A stretch of DNA of 64,000 nucleotides from JAICMB01 sp035295125 (GTDB taxonomy: Bacteria; Acidobacteriota; Terriglobia; Bryobacterales; Bryobacteraceae), in assembly GCA_035295125.1 (NCBI GenBank), contig DATGJP010000115.1:129439-193438 (forward strand), in the 5' to 3' direction. The notes beneath the pieces were generated by a model. It was not told the origin of the DNA and did not search any database. It saw nothing but the letters and a program-made list of their open reading frames with translations. A program made the translations under genes and the position numbers. Of this stretch, positions 54,641-63,255 are shown piece after piece. The first letter of the stretch is position 1. Each line of letters opens with the position of its first letter.

Positions 54641-55851
54641 GCAAGACGTCGGATGGAGCGGCATGGGCCGCAGGGCAGGCGAAGTGCCTCGCAGCCGGTG
54701 GCGTGGACATCCACGTGGCGCTGCCCTCTTTGGAGGGACGGACCATGGGCTTGTGGAGACGCGCAGGTGTGAACATCCACAGCGTCAATCTGGACTGGCC
54801 CATTAAATCGCCGTGGAGCATCCGCCAAAGGATGCAGGATGCACGACGCCTCGTGGCCGCGGTCAAGCCCGATCTCATCCATATTCATCACATCGGACCG
54901 GCTTTGCTTGTCCGCACGGCCTTGGGCAACAGCGGCCCGGCGCGAGTGTTTCAGGTGGCCGGCCCGCTCCATCTGGAACATGCGCTATTTCGCCAATGGG
55001 AACTGGGGACCGCGACCGCCTTAGATTCCTGGATTGCCACCAGCCAGTGTATACGGAGGTTGTATCAGGCTGCCGGAATCTCTGAGCGTCGGGTCTTTTT
55101 GAGTTACCACGGGACAGACGTCGAGACCTTTCATACAGTGCGGACCCGCATGCTCCGGAGGAGACTTCAATTACCCGCCGATGCCTTTCTCATCGGCAAC
55201 ATCAACTACATCTACCCGCCAAAGTACTATCTCGGGCAATTCGTCGGCCTTAAAGCCCACGAAGACCTCATTGAAGGAATTGCCGGCATCATTCGAAGCC
55301 ACCCAAACGCGATCGGCGTGTTGATCGGGTCGACGTGGGGCAGGCGCGGCGGATACGAACGGAGGCTCCGCCGCATGGCACGAAGTATAGGCCGCGGACG
55401 GATCTTCATGCCCGGTTATTTCGACCGTGAGGAGGTTCAAGCCGCGCTGGGTGACTTCGACTGCGCAGTCCATGTTCCGATCTCGGAAAACTGCGGTGGT
55501 GTGGTCGAGCCCCTGCTCGCCGCAGTACCCACAATCGCAAGCCGGGTTGGCGGTTTGCCGGAAGTCGTTATCGAGGGAGTGACAGGACGCATTGTCAGCC
55601 CGCGTCGGCCGCACGAGTTAACGGCTACCATCCGCGAGATCATGGCCCGCCCTGCGGAACATCTTGCCATGGCGAAGCGCGGACGCGCCCTGGCCTTGAA
55701 GATGTTCGATATTCGCCGGACCGCAGCCGAGATCTTGGGCATTTATCGCCACATTCTAGAGGGGGTCGATGTTGCGGCCCAATTCGACTCTGTCGCCTTC
55801 GCGCAGGCCGTAACCGAAGAACACTGCGACGCGCGGGTGCCCGGTGAATGA
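54622..55851 (+). CDS. Family 4 glycosyltransferase (second copy)
   Basis: 409 aa GT-B enzyme. Start MRVLHISKTSDGAAWAAGQ is a typical acceptor-domain opening. It includes DLIHIHHIGPALLVRTAL, FLSYHGTDVETFH, AIGVLIGSTWGRRGG and the EX7E-like ENCGGVVEPLLAAVPTIAS with RVGGLPEVVIEG. It differs from the previous one in having EN rather than EG in the first motif position. The stop overlaps the sugar transferase start (ATGA). Substrate unknown. Confidence 0.9.
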   Translation: MRVLHISKTSDGAAWAAGQAKCLAAGGVDIHVALPSLEGRTMGLWRRAGVNIHSVNLDWPIKSPWSIRQRMQDARRLVAAVKPDLIHIHHIGPALLVRTALGNSGPARVFQVAGPLHLEHALFRQWELGTATALDSWIATSQCIRRLYQAAGISERRVFLSYHGTDVETFHTVRTRMLRRRLQLPADAFLIGNINYIYPPKYYLGQFVGLKAHEDLIEGIAGIIRSHPNAIGVLIGSTWGRRGGYERRLRRMARSIGRGRIFMPGYFDREEVQAALGDFDCAVHVPISENCGGVVEPLLAAVPTIASRVGGLPEVVIEGVTGRIVSPRRPHELTATIREIMARPAEHLAMAKRGRALALKMFDIRRTAAEILGIYRHILEGVDVAAQFDSVAFAQAVTEEHCDARVPGE

Positions 55852-56480
55852 ACTACCACGCGCTGAAGCGGTGTCTCGATATCACCGCGGGCGTCGTCGG
55901 CTTGCTGGTTGCCGCCCCGCTGCTCGTCATTGCCACCCTTGCCATCAGTCTGGCGATTGGGAGACCGGCCTTATTTCGCCAGTCCCGTGCCGGATTCCAC
56001 GGGAAGATTTTCACTCTCTATAAATTACGCACCATGAATGAAGCCTTCGACGAGTCTGGTCGCTTATTGCCGGACCACCTACGGATCACGTGGTTTGGAC
56101 GGCTGTTGCGTAGGACTAGCCTGGACGAATTGCCTCAGCTATGGAATGTTCTCCGAGGCGAAATGAGTTTAGTGGGCCCCAGGCCGCTCCTGCCCACATA
56201 CTTGCCGCGTTATACAGAGCGCCAGCGCCGCAGGCATGAGGTTAAGCCCGGCATGACCGGTTGGGCGCAGATTCACGGGCGCAACGAACTCGGGTGGGAA
56301 GAGCGCTTTGAGTTTGATATCTGGTACGTCGATCATTGCGGATTTTGGCTTGATCTGAAAATACTCGCCATGACGATATGGAAGGTCCTTCGTCGGGACG
56401 GGATTAGCCAACGGTCGCATGCAACCATGCCCGAGTTCGAGGGCACAACGGCACATGCCGGGTCGGAGACGAACGATTGA
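55848..56480 (+). CDS. Initiating sugar-1-phosphate transferase (PglC-like)
   Basis: 210 aa, the short monotopic phosphoglycosyl transferase form. A hydrophobic N-terminal re-entrant helix (VVGLLVAAPLLVIATLAIS) is followed by RQSRAGFHGKIFTLYKLRTM, the catalytic Asp-Glu pair in LRRTSLDELPQLWNVLRGEM, SLVGPRPLLPTYL and KPGMTGWAQIHGRN. It would transfer the first sugar phosphate to undecaprenyl phosphate and so start the repeat unit. The next three genes resemble a PglD, a DegT aminotransferase and an SDR, suggesting an amino sugar as first residue. Confidence 0.92.
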   Translation: MNYHALKRCLDITAGVVGLLVAAPLLVIATLAISLAIGRPALFRQSRAGFHGKIFTLYKLRTMNEAFDESGRLLPDHLRITWFGRLLRRTSLDELPQLWNVLRGEMSLVGPRPLLPTYLPRYTERQRRRHEVKPGMTGWAQIHGRNELGWEERFEFDIWYVDHCGFWLDLKILAMTIWKVLRRDGISQRSHATMPEFEGTTAHAGSETND

Positions 56481-57148
56481 GTTCAACGTCTGGAATCTTG
56501 GTGTTTGGCGCGTCGGGGCACGCCAAAGTGATTCTTGACATTATCGAACAACAGGGCTGTTACAACGTCATCGGGCTGATCGATAGCTTTAAAGATCCGG
56601 GCACGCAGCTAATGGATTATTCCATTATCGGCCGTGAGGACTGTGTTCCAGAGCTGGTGGCGACGGGAAAAGTCGCTGGTGGTATCGTTGCAGTCGGCCA
56701 CAATTGGCTCAGGAAGACGCTTGTCCAAAGGATCCGCGAAATCGTTCCGGACTTCGTGTTTGTAAACGCTATCCATCCATCGGCGCGAATTGCGCGGACG
56801 GTCGCCTTGGGCAACGGCGTCGCTGTCATGGCGGGGGTCAGCATCAACCCGGGAACGCGGATCAGCGATTTTTGTTTTCTCAACACCAATGCTTCGGTGG
56901 ATCACGACAATATCCTGGGAGATTTCAGTTGTCTGCAACCCAACGCCGCAACTGGCGGGAATGTCAAGATCGGTTCTTGTGCGGCTATTTCGATGGGTGC
57001 TCACATTATTCACGGAGTCACAATCGGTTGCAACGCTGTGGTTGGAGCCGGGTCCACGGTGTTGTCAGATATCCCGGATTTAGTAGTCGCCTATGGCACC
57101 CCATGCCGCGTCGTGCGGTCTAGAAACCCCGCCGACGGCTACTACTGA
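56477..57148 (+). CDS. PglD-like sugar N-acetyltransferase
   Basis: 223 aa from TTG 56477, overlapping the previous stop. N-terminal small Rossmann-like domain with ILVFGASGHAKVILDII, then a left-handed beta-helix of hexapeptides (ARTVALGNGVAVMAGVSINP, ISDFCFLNTNASVDHDNILG) where the His in SVDHD is the expected catalytic base. PglD-type enzymes acetylate the C4 amino group of UDP- or GDP-4-amino sugars using acetyl-CoA. With the aminotransferase next door this points to an N-acetylated amino deoxysugar; the nucleotide is not known. Confidence 0.88.
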   Translation: MSSTSGILVFGASGHAKVILDIIEQQGCYNVIGLIDSFKDPGTQLMDYSIIGREDCVPELVATGKVAGGIVAVGHNWLRKTLVQRIREIVPDFVFVNAIHPSARIARTVALGNGVAVMAGVSINPGTRISDFCFLNTNASVDHDNILGDFSCLQPNAATGGNVKIGSCAAISMGAHIIHGVTIGCNAVVGAGSTVLSDIPDLVVAYGTPCRVVRSRNPADGYY

Positions 57149-57182
57149 CCCTACACGACCTCAACAAGAAGGACACCTACTC

Positions 57183-58307
57183 ATGACTGTACAACCCGTC
57201 CTCGCGGCGGCGCTCCGTTTCATCACGCCGACCCTCCCACCAATCGACCGCGTTTTTGACGATTACTCATCTTCGTTTTCCGATGGGCTGTTAACAAATG
57301 GCAATGTCGTCGGCCGCCTAGAAGCAGCAGTTGCTGAACGTCTCGGGGTCTCGCACTGCGTGGCGGTATCGAGTTGTACATCCGGATTGATGCTGGTGCT
57401 GAGGGCCCTGGGTATCCATGGTGACGTGATCTTGCCGAGTTTCACGTTCTTCGCCACCGGCCACGCGGCGCTTTGGAACGGCCTCAATATTGTCTTCGCG
57501 GATTGCGACCGGAATACTTGGACTATTGACCCGACTGACGTGGAAGCACGCATCAATCGGAGGACCGGTGCCATTCTGGGCGTCCACCTATACGGGAATC
57601 CGGCTAGCATTGAAGCCCTTCAGTACATTGCCACCCGTCATGGCCTAAAGCTCATCTTCGATGCCGCGCACGCATTCGGCAGTAGCTACCGAGGTAGGCC
57701 GCTCGGCGGCTTTGGCGACGCTGAGGTCTTCTCGCTATCGCCAACCAAACTTCTGGTGGCTGGGGAAGGGGGCTTGGTCTGCACCAACGATGCGACCCTC
57801 GCGCGCCTGATTCGTGCCGCCAGAAATTATGGCGATACCGGCAGCTACGACCCGGAGTTGCTCGGGCTGAACGCTCGCATGCCAGAGTTCAACGCCGCTC
57901 TGGCGCTCGCCGGGCTCGACCTTTTGGACGATAAGGTCAAGCGACACAACCATATCGCCGAACTTTATACGAGCCTACTCGCGGACACACCTGGTGTCGA
58001 ATTCCAAAATGTCGATATCGCAGACTGTTCGGCTTACAAAGACTTTTCGGTTCTAATATCACCCGCCCAATTCGGCAGAAGCCGCGACGACGTCGCTGAG
58101 GCGCTTCTTGCGCAAGGCATTCCCACCAAGAAATACTTCTATCCGCCCTTGCATCGGCAGAAACTGTTCGCATCGAGGGGTGTGGCCCATGACCTCCGCA
58201 ATACAGATAGCGTGTCAGAGAGGGTTTTAAGTTTGCCGATCTATTCGTCGCTTACGGACGAGATTGTGGAACGCATTGCCCTAGCGATTCGACGGTTGGG
58301 CTCTTGA
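57183..58307 (+). CDS. DegT/DnrJ/EryC1-type sugar aminotransferase
   Basis: About 374 aa from ATG 57183, with GAAGGA about 10 nt upstream; the open frame extends into the preceding gene but that part lacks family similarity. PLP-dependent fold: SSCTSGLMLVLRALGI, VILPSFTFFATGHAALWNGL, FDAAHAFGSSY, and the PLP lysine in SLSPTKLLVAGEGG. It would aminate a 4-keto (or 3-keto) nucleotide sugar with glutamate. The Gmd product of the gene at 59979 is one possible substrate, which would give GDP-perosamine; a UDP-linked bacillosamine-type route is another. Confidence 0.9.
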   Translation: MTVQPVLAAALRFITPTLPPIDRVFDDYSSSFSDGLLTNGNVVGRLEAAVAERLGVSHCVAVSSCTSGLMLVLRALGIHGDVILPSFTFFATGHAALWNGLNIVFADCDRNTWTIDPTDVEARINRRTGAILGVHLYGNPASIEALQYIATRHGLKLIFDAAHAFGSSYRGRPLGGFGDAEVFSLSPTKLLVAGEGGLVCTNDATLARLIRAARNYGDTGSYDPELLGLNARMPEFNAALALAGLDLLDDKVKRHNHIAELYTSLLADTPGVEFQNVDIADCSAYKDFSVLISPAQFGRSRDDVAEALLAQGIPTKKYFYPPLHRQKLFASRGVAHDLRNTDSVSERVLSLPIYSSLTDEIVERIALAIRRLGS

Positions 58308-58320
58308 AAGGAATACTGAT

Positions 58321-59874
58321 ATGAGGGGTTTGAAATGGAAGGAGGCACTGCCGCGGATGGCCGCCGATTTTCTAATCGTGCAGCTTAGCATGCTCGCGGC
58401 GCTGTTAATCTCCGTGACCTACCGTACCGAACTGGGCCACGGCACTGAGGCCCGAGTTCTCATCGAGAGCTTCGCCCATCAGTACACTGCATTCTTCTGG
58501 CTACTTTCGCCGATTTTCCCATTGACCTTCTTTCTAAATGGGTTCTACACTGGCACCCGAGGATATGCTGGGCGGCAAAAGACATTGGTGATTCTGCGCG
58601 GCGTGGCCATGGCAATTTTGCTCTTCCTCGGTGCCAATGTGCTCCTCTTCGGCGCCACCGCTCTAGGGCGCAGCGCCGTTTTACCGTTCATGGTAGTAGC
58701 TGGCATCGGGCTTGTTTTTGCCCGCCTGCTTAAAGCATTTCTAGAGCACTATTTTGAGGTAAAACCGAAAAATGGCACTCCAGCGTCGACTGGAAGGGAA
58801 CGGGTGTTGATTGTTGGTGGCGCCGGGTACATCGGCTCACTCCTTTCGGAACGTCTCCTCGAAAAGGGCTATCGGGTGCGAATTCTAGACAGCTTACTAT
58901 ACGGCGATGAAGCGTTGAGGCCGATCAAAAATCACTCGGATTTTGAGCTTATTGTTGGAGACTGTAGGAACATCCAAGACGTGGTTCGCTCAGTTCGCGG
59001 CGTTGAATCGATCATACATCTGGCGGCCATTGTCGGCGACCCAGCGTGCGAGCTGGACCACGGACCGGCGCTCGAAACCAACTACGCCGCTACGCGGATG
59101 CTGATTGAAATCGCCAAAGGGTATAGTGTCAGCCGAGTTCTGTTCGCATCGAGTTGCAGCGTTTATGGAGCGACTGATGTTGAAATGGATGAAACCGCCG
59201 CAGTCCAGCCCATTTCGCTCTATGGTCGGACAAAGGTTGATTCAGAGCGGGCTCTCCTGGAGGCAAAAAGCGAAACCTTCCATCCGACGATCCTACGTTA
59301 TGCCACTGTGTTTGGTCTGGGGTACAGGCCCCGCTTCGATCTGGTTGTAAACCTGTTGACTGCCAAAGCTCGCCAGGAAGGCGTAATCACAATCTACAAC
59401 GGCCAGCAGTGGCGACCGTTTATTCATGTGCGCGATCTGGTGGAAGCAACGATTCGAGTGCTGGAGGCTCCGGTCCGGCTGGTGAGCGGCGAGGTCTTCA
59501 ATGTCGGCGACACACGCCTAAATCACACTCTCAGTGAAGTCGCGGATGTCATTCGACATGTCTTTCCAGACGTCCAGGTCGAACGCATTGACAATTCAGA
59601 CCGCCGGAACTATCGCGTCAATTTTGATAAGCTGCTGAAGCGAACTGGCTTCCGGGCACGTTACTCCCTGCGCGATGGCGTGGAGGAGATCAGGAGTGCG
59701 TTTGATGGTGGCATCATCACGGATTACACGGACCTCCGCTACCATAATCAACGCTATCTCAAGGCCGTTGGAAGCCCAGGTCATAAAGACGAAGTCGACG
59801 CACTGGTGATGGCCGCTTTTTCAAATCATCGGTCGAACCATGAGAAAGTCGCGGCCGAGGTCCCTTTAGCCTAA
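58321..59874 (+). CDS. Membrane-anchored SDR nucleotide-sugar epimerase/dehydratase
   Basis: 517 aa. The first 145 residues contain about four membrane helices (MAADFLIVQLSMLAALLIS, FFWLLSPIFPLTFFLNGFY, GVAMAILLFLGANVLLFGAT, LPFMVVAGIGLVFARLLKA). From residue 160 an extended SDR follows: VLIVGGAGYIGSLLSERLL, IIHLAAIVGDPACE, FASSCSVYG, and YGRTKVDSE for the YxxxK pair; all core residues are present. The anchor resembles that of WbpM/PglF-like dehydratases, but the SDR half is of the simple epimerase type and lacks their middle domain, so this is an unusual fusion. Function is a nucleotide-sugar epimerase, reductase or dehydratase. Confidence 0.85.
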   Translation: MRGLKWKEALPRMAADFLIVQLSMLAALLISVTYRTELGHGTEARVLIESFAHQYTAFFWLLSPIFPLTFFLNGFYTGTRGYAGRQKTLVILRGVAMAILLFLGANVLLFGATALGRSAVLPFMVVAGIGLVFARLLKAFLEHYFEVKPKNGTPASTGRERVLIVGGAGYIGSLLSERLLEKGYRVRILDSLLYGDEALRPIKNHSDFELIVGDCRNIQDVVRSVRGVESIIHLAAIVGDPACELDHGPALETNYAATRMLIEIAKGYSVSRVLFASSCSVYGATDVEMDETAAVQPISLYGRTKVDSERALLEAKSETFHPTILRYATVFGLGYRPRFDLVVNLLTAKARQEGVITIYNGQQWRPFIHVRDLVEATIRVLEAPVRLVSGEVFNVGDTRLNHTLSEVADVIRHVFPDVQVERIDNSDRRNYRVNFDKLLKRTGFRARYSLRDGVEEIRSAFDGGIITDYTDLRYHNQRYLKAVGSPGHKDEVDALVMAAFSNHRSNHEKVAAEVPLA

Positions 59875-59978
59875 CCTCAATGCAAGTATTCCCAGGCCGG
59901 CGAGGTGCCGAGTTCCCGAAGAGCGTGTTGAACTCCTAGTTGAAGTGGTGACCTAGGATTACCGCACGGACCCCAGTC

Positions 59979-61010
59979 ATGCCCAAAGCCCTAATCATTG
60001 GATGCACCGGTCAAGACGGTTCCTATCTTACCGAGTTCCTGCTCGCCAAAGGGTACGAGGTCCACGGCAGCAAGCGCCGTGCGTCGAGCTTAAACACCGA
60101 CCGTCTTGATCACATCTATCAGGATTCTCACGAAATCGGCACGCACTTCTTTCTCCATTACGCTGACTTGACCGACGGTGGTTCGCTCGCTTCTCTGCTC
60201 TATGACCTGCGACCTGACGAGGTCTATAACCTCGGCGCACAGAGCCATGTCAAAGTTAGCTTCGAAGTCCCAGAGTTCACCACCGAAGTCGTAGCTTGCG
60301 GAACACTGCGCATATTAGAGGACATTCGGCGAACCGGTTTACGATGTCGCTTTTACCAGGCTTCGTCGAGCGAAATGTACGGCAGCGCGCCTCCTCTCCA
60401 GAGTGAGGGCACGCCCTTCCACCCTCGCAGCCCCTATGCTTGCGCCAAGCTTTTCGCACATAACATCACGGTGAATTACCGCGAAAGCTATCGGACGCAT
60501 GCATCCAGCGGCATCTTGTTCAACCACGAGTCGCCCCGGCGCGGAGAAACCTTCGTTACGCGCAAGATCTCCCGGGCCGTGGCCCATATCCGGCATGGGC
60601 TCCAGCGGAAACTCTACCTAGGCAACCTGGAGGCGCGACGGGATTGGGGCTATGCGGCAGATTATGTTCGGGCCATGTGGCTGATGCTGCAACAAGACGT
60701 GCCCGACGATTATGTGGTCGGAACGGGAGAAGCGCACACGGTTCGTGAGTTCGTCGAACTGGCCTTTGCTTATGCTGGGTTGGACTGGAGAGACTATGTG
60801 GAGGTCGATGCGCGCTACCTCCGGCCCGCGGAAGTCGACTACCTCTGTGCAGATTCCTCGAAAGCTCGACGGATTCTGGGGTGGGAGCCGACTGTGGGGT
60901 TCGAGGAAATAGTACGGATCATGGTCGATGGCGACATGAAGAGCGTCGAAGCGCGCCTTAACGGTGGATCCCAGGCCCTTCAGGTTGTCGCTGACGGAAA
61001 GTACTCATGA
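59979..61010 (+). CDS. gmd: GDP-mannose 4,6-dehydratase
   Basis: 343 aa. Family landmarks: KALIIGCTGQDGSYLTEFLL at the NADP site, GSKRRASSLNTDRLDHIYQD, EVYNLGAQSHVKVSFEVPE, ASSSEMYG, and the YxxxK pair in SPYACAKLFAHNI, with the substrate region FNHESPRRGETFVTRKI and LRPAEVDYLCADSSKARRIL. The length is normal. It converts GDP-D-mannose to GDP-4-keto-6-deoxymannose, the substrate of the fucose synthase that follows with a 4-nt overlap and perhaps of the DegT enzyme upstream. Confidence 0.95.
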   Translation: MPKALIIGCTGQDGSYLTEFLLAKGYEVHGSKRRASSLNTDRLDHIYQDSHEIGTHFFLHYADLTDGGSLASLLYDLRPDEVYNLGAQSHVKVSFEVPEFTTEVVACGTLRILEDIRRTGLRCRFYQASSSEMYGSAPPLQSEGTPFHPRSPYACAKLFAHNITVNYRESYRTHASSGILFNHESPRRGETFVTRKISRAVAHIRHGLQRKLYLGNLEARRDWGYAADYVRAMWLMLQQDVPDDYVVGTGEAHTVREFVELAFAYAGLDWRDYVEVDARYLRPAEVDYLCADSSKARRILGWEPTVGFEEIVRIMVDGDMKSVEARLNGGSQALQVVADGKYS

Positions 61011-61978
61011 TTCGACTTTCAGAGAAGCATATTACCGTCACAGGCGGCGCGGGATTCCTTGGGACCCACTTGATTCGACGGCTCAATCAAACCGGTTGCC
61101 AAGCCGTTTTCGTCCCGTTTTATCCCGACTGGGATCTCACGCAGCCTGCGGATGTAGAACGCCTGTTCGCTGAGCAACGGCCGGAGGTGCTGATTCACTT
61201 GGCTGCCGTAGTCGGCGGGATCGGAGCCAATCGGGCCAATCCGGGCCGCTTCTTTTATGACAACGCAATCATGGGCATTCAGCTCATCGAGGCGGCACGG
61301 CGCCACGGAGTGGAAAAAACCGTGGTTTTGGGTACAATCTGCGCTTATCCAAAGCTCACGCCGGTGCCCTTTCAGGAGGAGAACTTATGGAACGGCTTTC
61401 CTGAAGAGACCAATGCGCCGTACGGAATTGCAAAGAAAGCGTTGCTCGTCCAGTGCCAAGCCTACCGTGAACAGTACGGAATGAACGCAATCTACCTCCT
61501 CCCGGTGAACTTATACGGGCCCGACGACAATTTCGATACGGAATCATCGCACGTCATCCCGGCACTGATCCGCAAATGCGTTGAGGCGGTTGAACAGGGA
61601 CGTGATGAGATTGTCTTGTGGGGTGATGGCTCGCCAACTAGGGAGTTTCTTTACGTAGAGGATGCCGCTGAAGGCATTATCCTGGCGACCGAACGTTACA
61701 ACAAGCGTGACCCGGTTAACCTCGGCACCGGAATGGAGATCGCGATCCGTGACCTTGCGACGCTCATCGCCCAAATGACCGGTTTCGACGGCCGGATCAC
61801 GTGGGACCGCAGCAAGCCCAACGGGCAACCTCGGCGCTGTCTGGACGTGACTCGTGCCGAGCGTGAGTTCGGCTTCAGGGCTGCTACTCCATTCGACGCC
61901 GGTCTTCGCAGAACAATCGCGTGGTATCAGGCTCGTCGGATGGCGCTGTTGGCCGAAAAGGCCCCCAAAGCGCAATAG
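61007..61978 (+). CDS. fcl: GDP-L-fucose synthase-like epimerase/reductase
   Basis: 323 aa, 4-nt overlap with gmd. It matches the GDP-fucose synthase family: TVTGGAGFLGTHLIRRL, LAAVVGGIGANRANPGRFF, GTICAYPK for the Ser/Cys segment (Thr replaces the usual Ser, while the Cys stays), YGIAKKALLVQ for YxxxK, and VNLYGPDDNFDTESSHVIPA with the catalytic His. The Thr variant is seen in many EPS-locus homologues and should still be active. It probably completes GDP-L-fucose synthesis for the EPS. The last intact gene of the locus. Confidence 0.92.
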   Translation: MIRLSEKHITVTGGAGFLGTHLIRRLNQTGCQAVFVPFYPDWDLTQPADVERLFAEQRPEVLIHLAAVVGGIGANRANPGRFFYDNAIMGIQLIEAARRHGVEKTVVLGTICAYPKLTPVPFQEENLWNGFPEETNAPYGIAKKALLVQCQAYREQYGMNAIYLLPVNLYGPDDNFDTESSHVIPALIRKCVEAVEQGRDEIVLWGDGSPTREFLYVEDAAEGIILATERYNKRDPVNLGTGMEIAIRDLATLIAQMTGFDGRITWDRSKPNGQPRRCLDVTRAEREFGFRAATPFDAGLRRTIAWYQARRMALLAEKAPKAQ

Positions 61979-62078
61979 AACTGTGTATGACGTGTGTCTT
62001 CTCACCCACTCACTTCGAGTCCGAACACAAGACGGCCTGATCCGATTTTCTAGCTTTTTGAGAACCGCTAAGCGCCTC

Positions 62079-63110
62079 TCAGTTCGACCGGAACCCATCC
62101 CAGCTATCCCCAATCTCCCTCTTCCGCGCCGCCCAGCACCCAAACCCGTCCGCTCCCAACCGCATCCTTCCGCTTCCCCGCACCCGCACCCGTAGATCCA
62201 CAGTTCCTGAATCAGCGCCGCCGTCTGACCCCTCCGCCGCGCAATCCTCAGGTCCCCCGTCTCCAACGCCGCCTGCAATCCCGCCAGCAGATCACCTTCG
62301 GCACGTACCACGCCCCGTCCCGGTAATGCGGCTCGGTCCCGCTCGTAATCATCCGCGCGCAGCATGTCCACCACCAGCCGGCATAACCGCTTCCGCAACC
62401 GCCCCACTACCTTCACCAACCGGTCCACTATCTGCGTGTATGGAGTCCCCAACTGGATCCGTCCCAGGTTTGCTTCTGCGGCCACTCCTCAAAATCGATA
62501 CCGATCCTCTCCTCGCTGGATGATATGCAACCGTGGCTTTAGGTGTGACCACGAATACCTGGACGACACGTCACCCTACCCTAATGTGATGCAGGCTTTC
62601 AGCCTGCGGCGGATTGTCAATCCGCCAAACTAACCGAAATCCAAACGCTCCTCCTTCCCCAAAGCCCCTCCACCAAATCCCGCCCAAACCACCCCGACCC
62701 GTTTATCCACAAACTCGCACATATACTCCTGCGCAAACCACAGGCTCCACGTCTCATAGAAGAATCCCCGCCGCCCGAAAGGCGTCCTCATCATCCACAA
62801 ATCCCCGTTCCGTACCGCCAGCATCGGCCGCAGCGCTGTATACATCGCGTCCGGTACCCGCGCGCGTCGTCGATCATCAGCACCTCCGCCACTGAAAATC
62901 CCCTCACCGTCCCCTCCGTCCCCGGCACGACTCGCCGCCAAGACCAGCCGCCCGCCTCGCTCCACACCGCCGCTACCGTCGACTTCCCCATTACCGCGTG
63001 CAGTTTCAAAGTCCCGCGCTTAGCCCCGAATCCAACACCGCCGCTGCGTCGCATCCGCCTCAAATCCCAACTGCTTCCTCGCCCATTCGGACAGCGTGAG
63101 CACATCTCAC
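62079..63110 (-). pseudogene. Degraded terminase large-subunit-like gene
   Basis: Read on the minus strand, fragments in different frames appear in the order of a phage terminase ATPase-nuclease: LTLSEWARKQLGFEAD (63053-63100), AKRGTLKL with Walker A GKSTVAAV (62967-62990), Walker B MIDD (62867-62878), VPDAMYTALRPMLAV, RTPFGRRGFFYETW (about 62750-62790), QEYMCEFVD (near 62705-62731), the nuclease-domain pieces TSGTEPHYRDGAWYVPK and LLAGLQAALETGDLRIARR, and VRGSGRMRLGADG before a stop at 62079. At least three frameshifts and two large internal deletions separate them, and a palindrome repeat lies inside. It is dead sequence from an old phage-like or satellite element. Confidence 0.75.
62591..62626. 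repeat. Paired-palindrome repeat, copy C (intact)
   Basis: GCAGGCT-TTC-AGCCTGC followed by GGCGGATT-GTC-AATCCGCC, the cleanest copy in the window; stems of 7 and 8 bp with 3-nt loops. It lies within the terminase remnant, so it may have inserted there after the gene decayed, or arrived with it. Confidence 0.8.
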
Positions 63111-63255
63111 GCACCCACATCCAACACTCGCCCACGTGAAGCGCGCGCCGTTCACAACGCGCACCCAACCCTATCTCTGAACACAAAGGAACATGGTCCG
63201 CCTTTGTTGTCCCAACTCCTTGCCGTGAACCTATCCTTGAAACGAGGAGGATCGA

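Noticed and set aside
58321..59874. PglF/WbpM UDP-GlcNAc 4,6-dehydratase
   Set aside because: The catalytic half is a short YxxxK epimerase-type SDR and the long middle domain of PglF/WbpM is missing.
61544..62485. Minus-strand frame of 313 codons treated as one gene
   Set aside because: Its first part is terminase debris and the rest is antisense to the fucose synthase gene; it is an accidental join.
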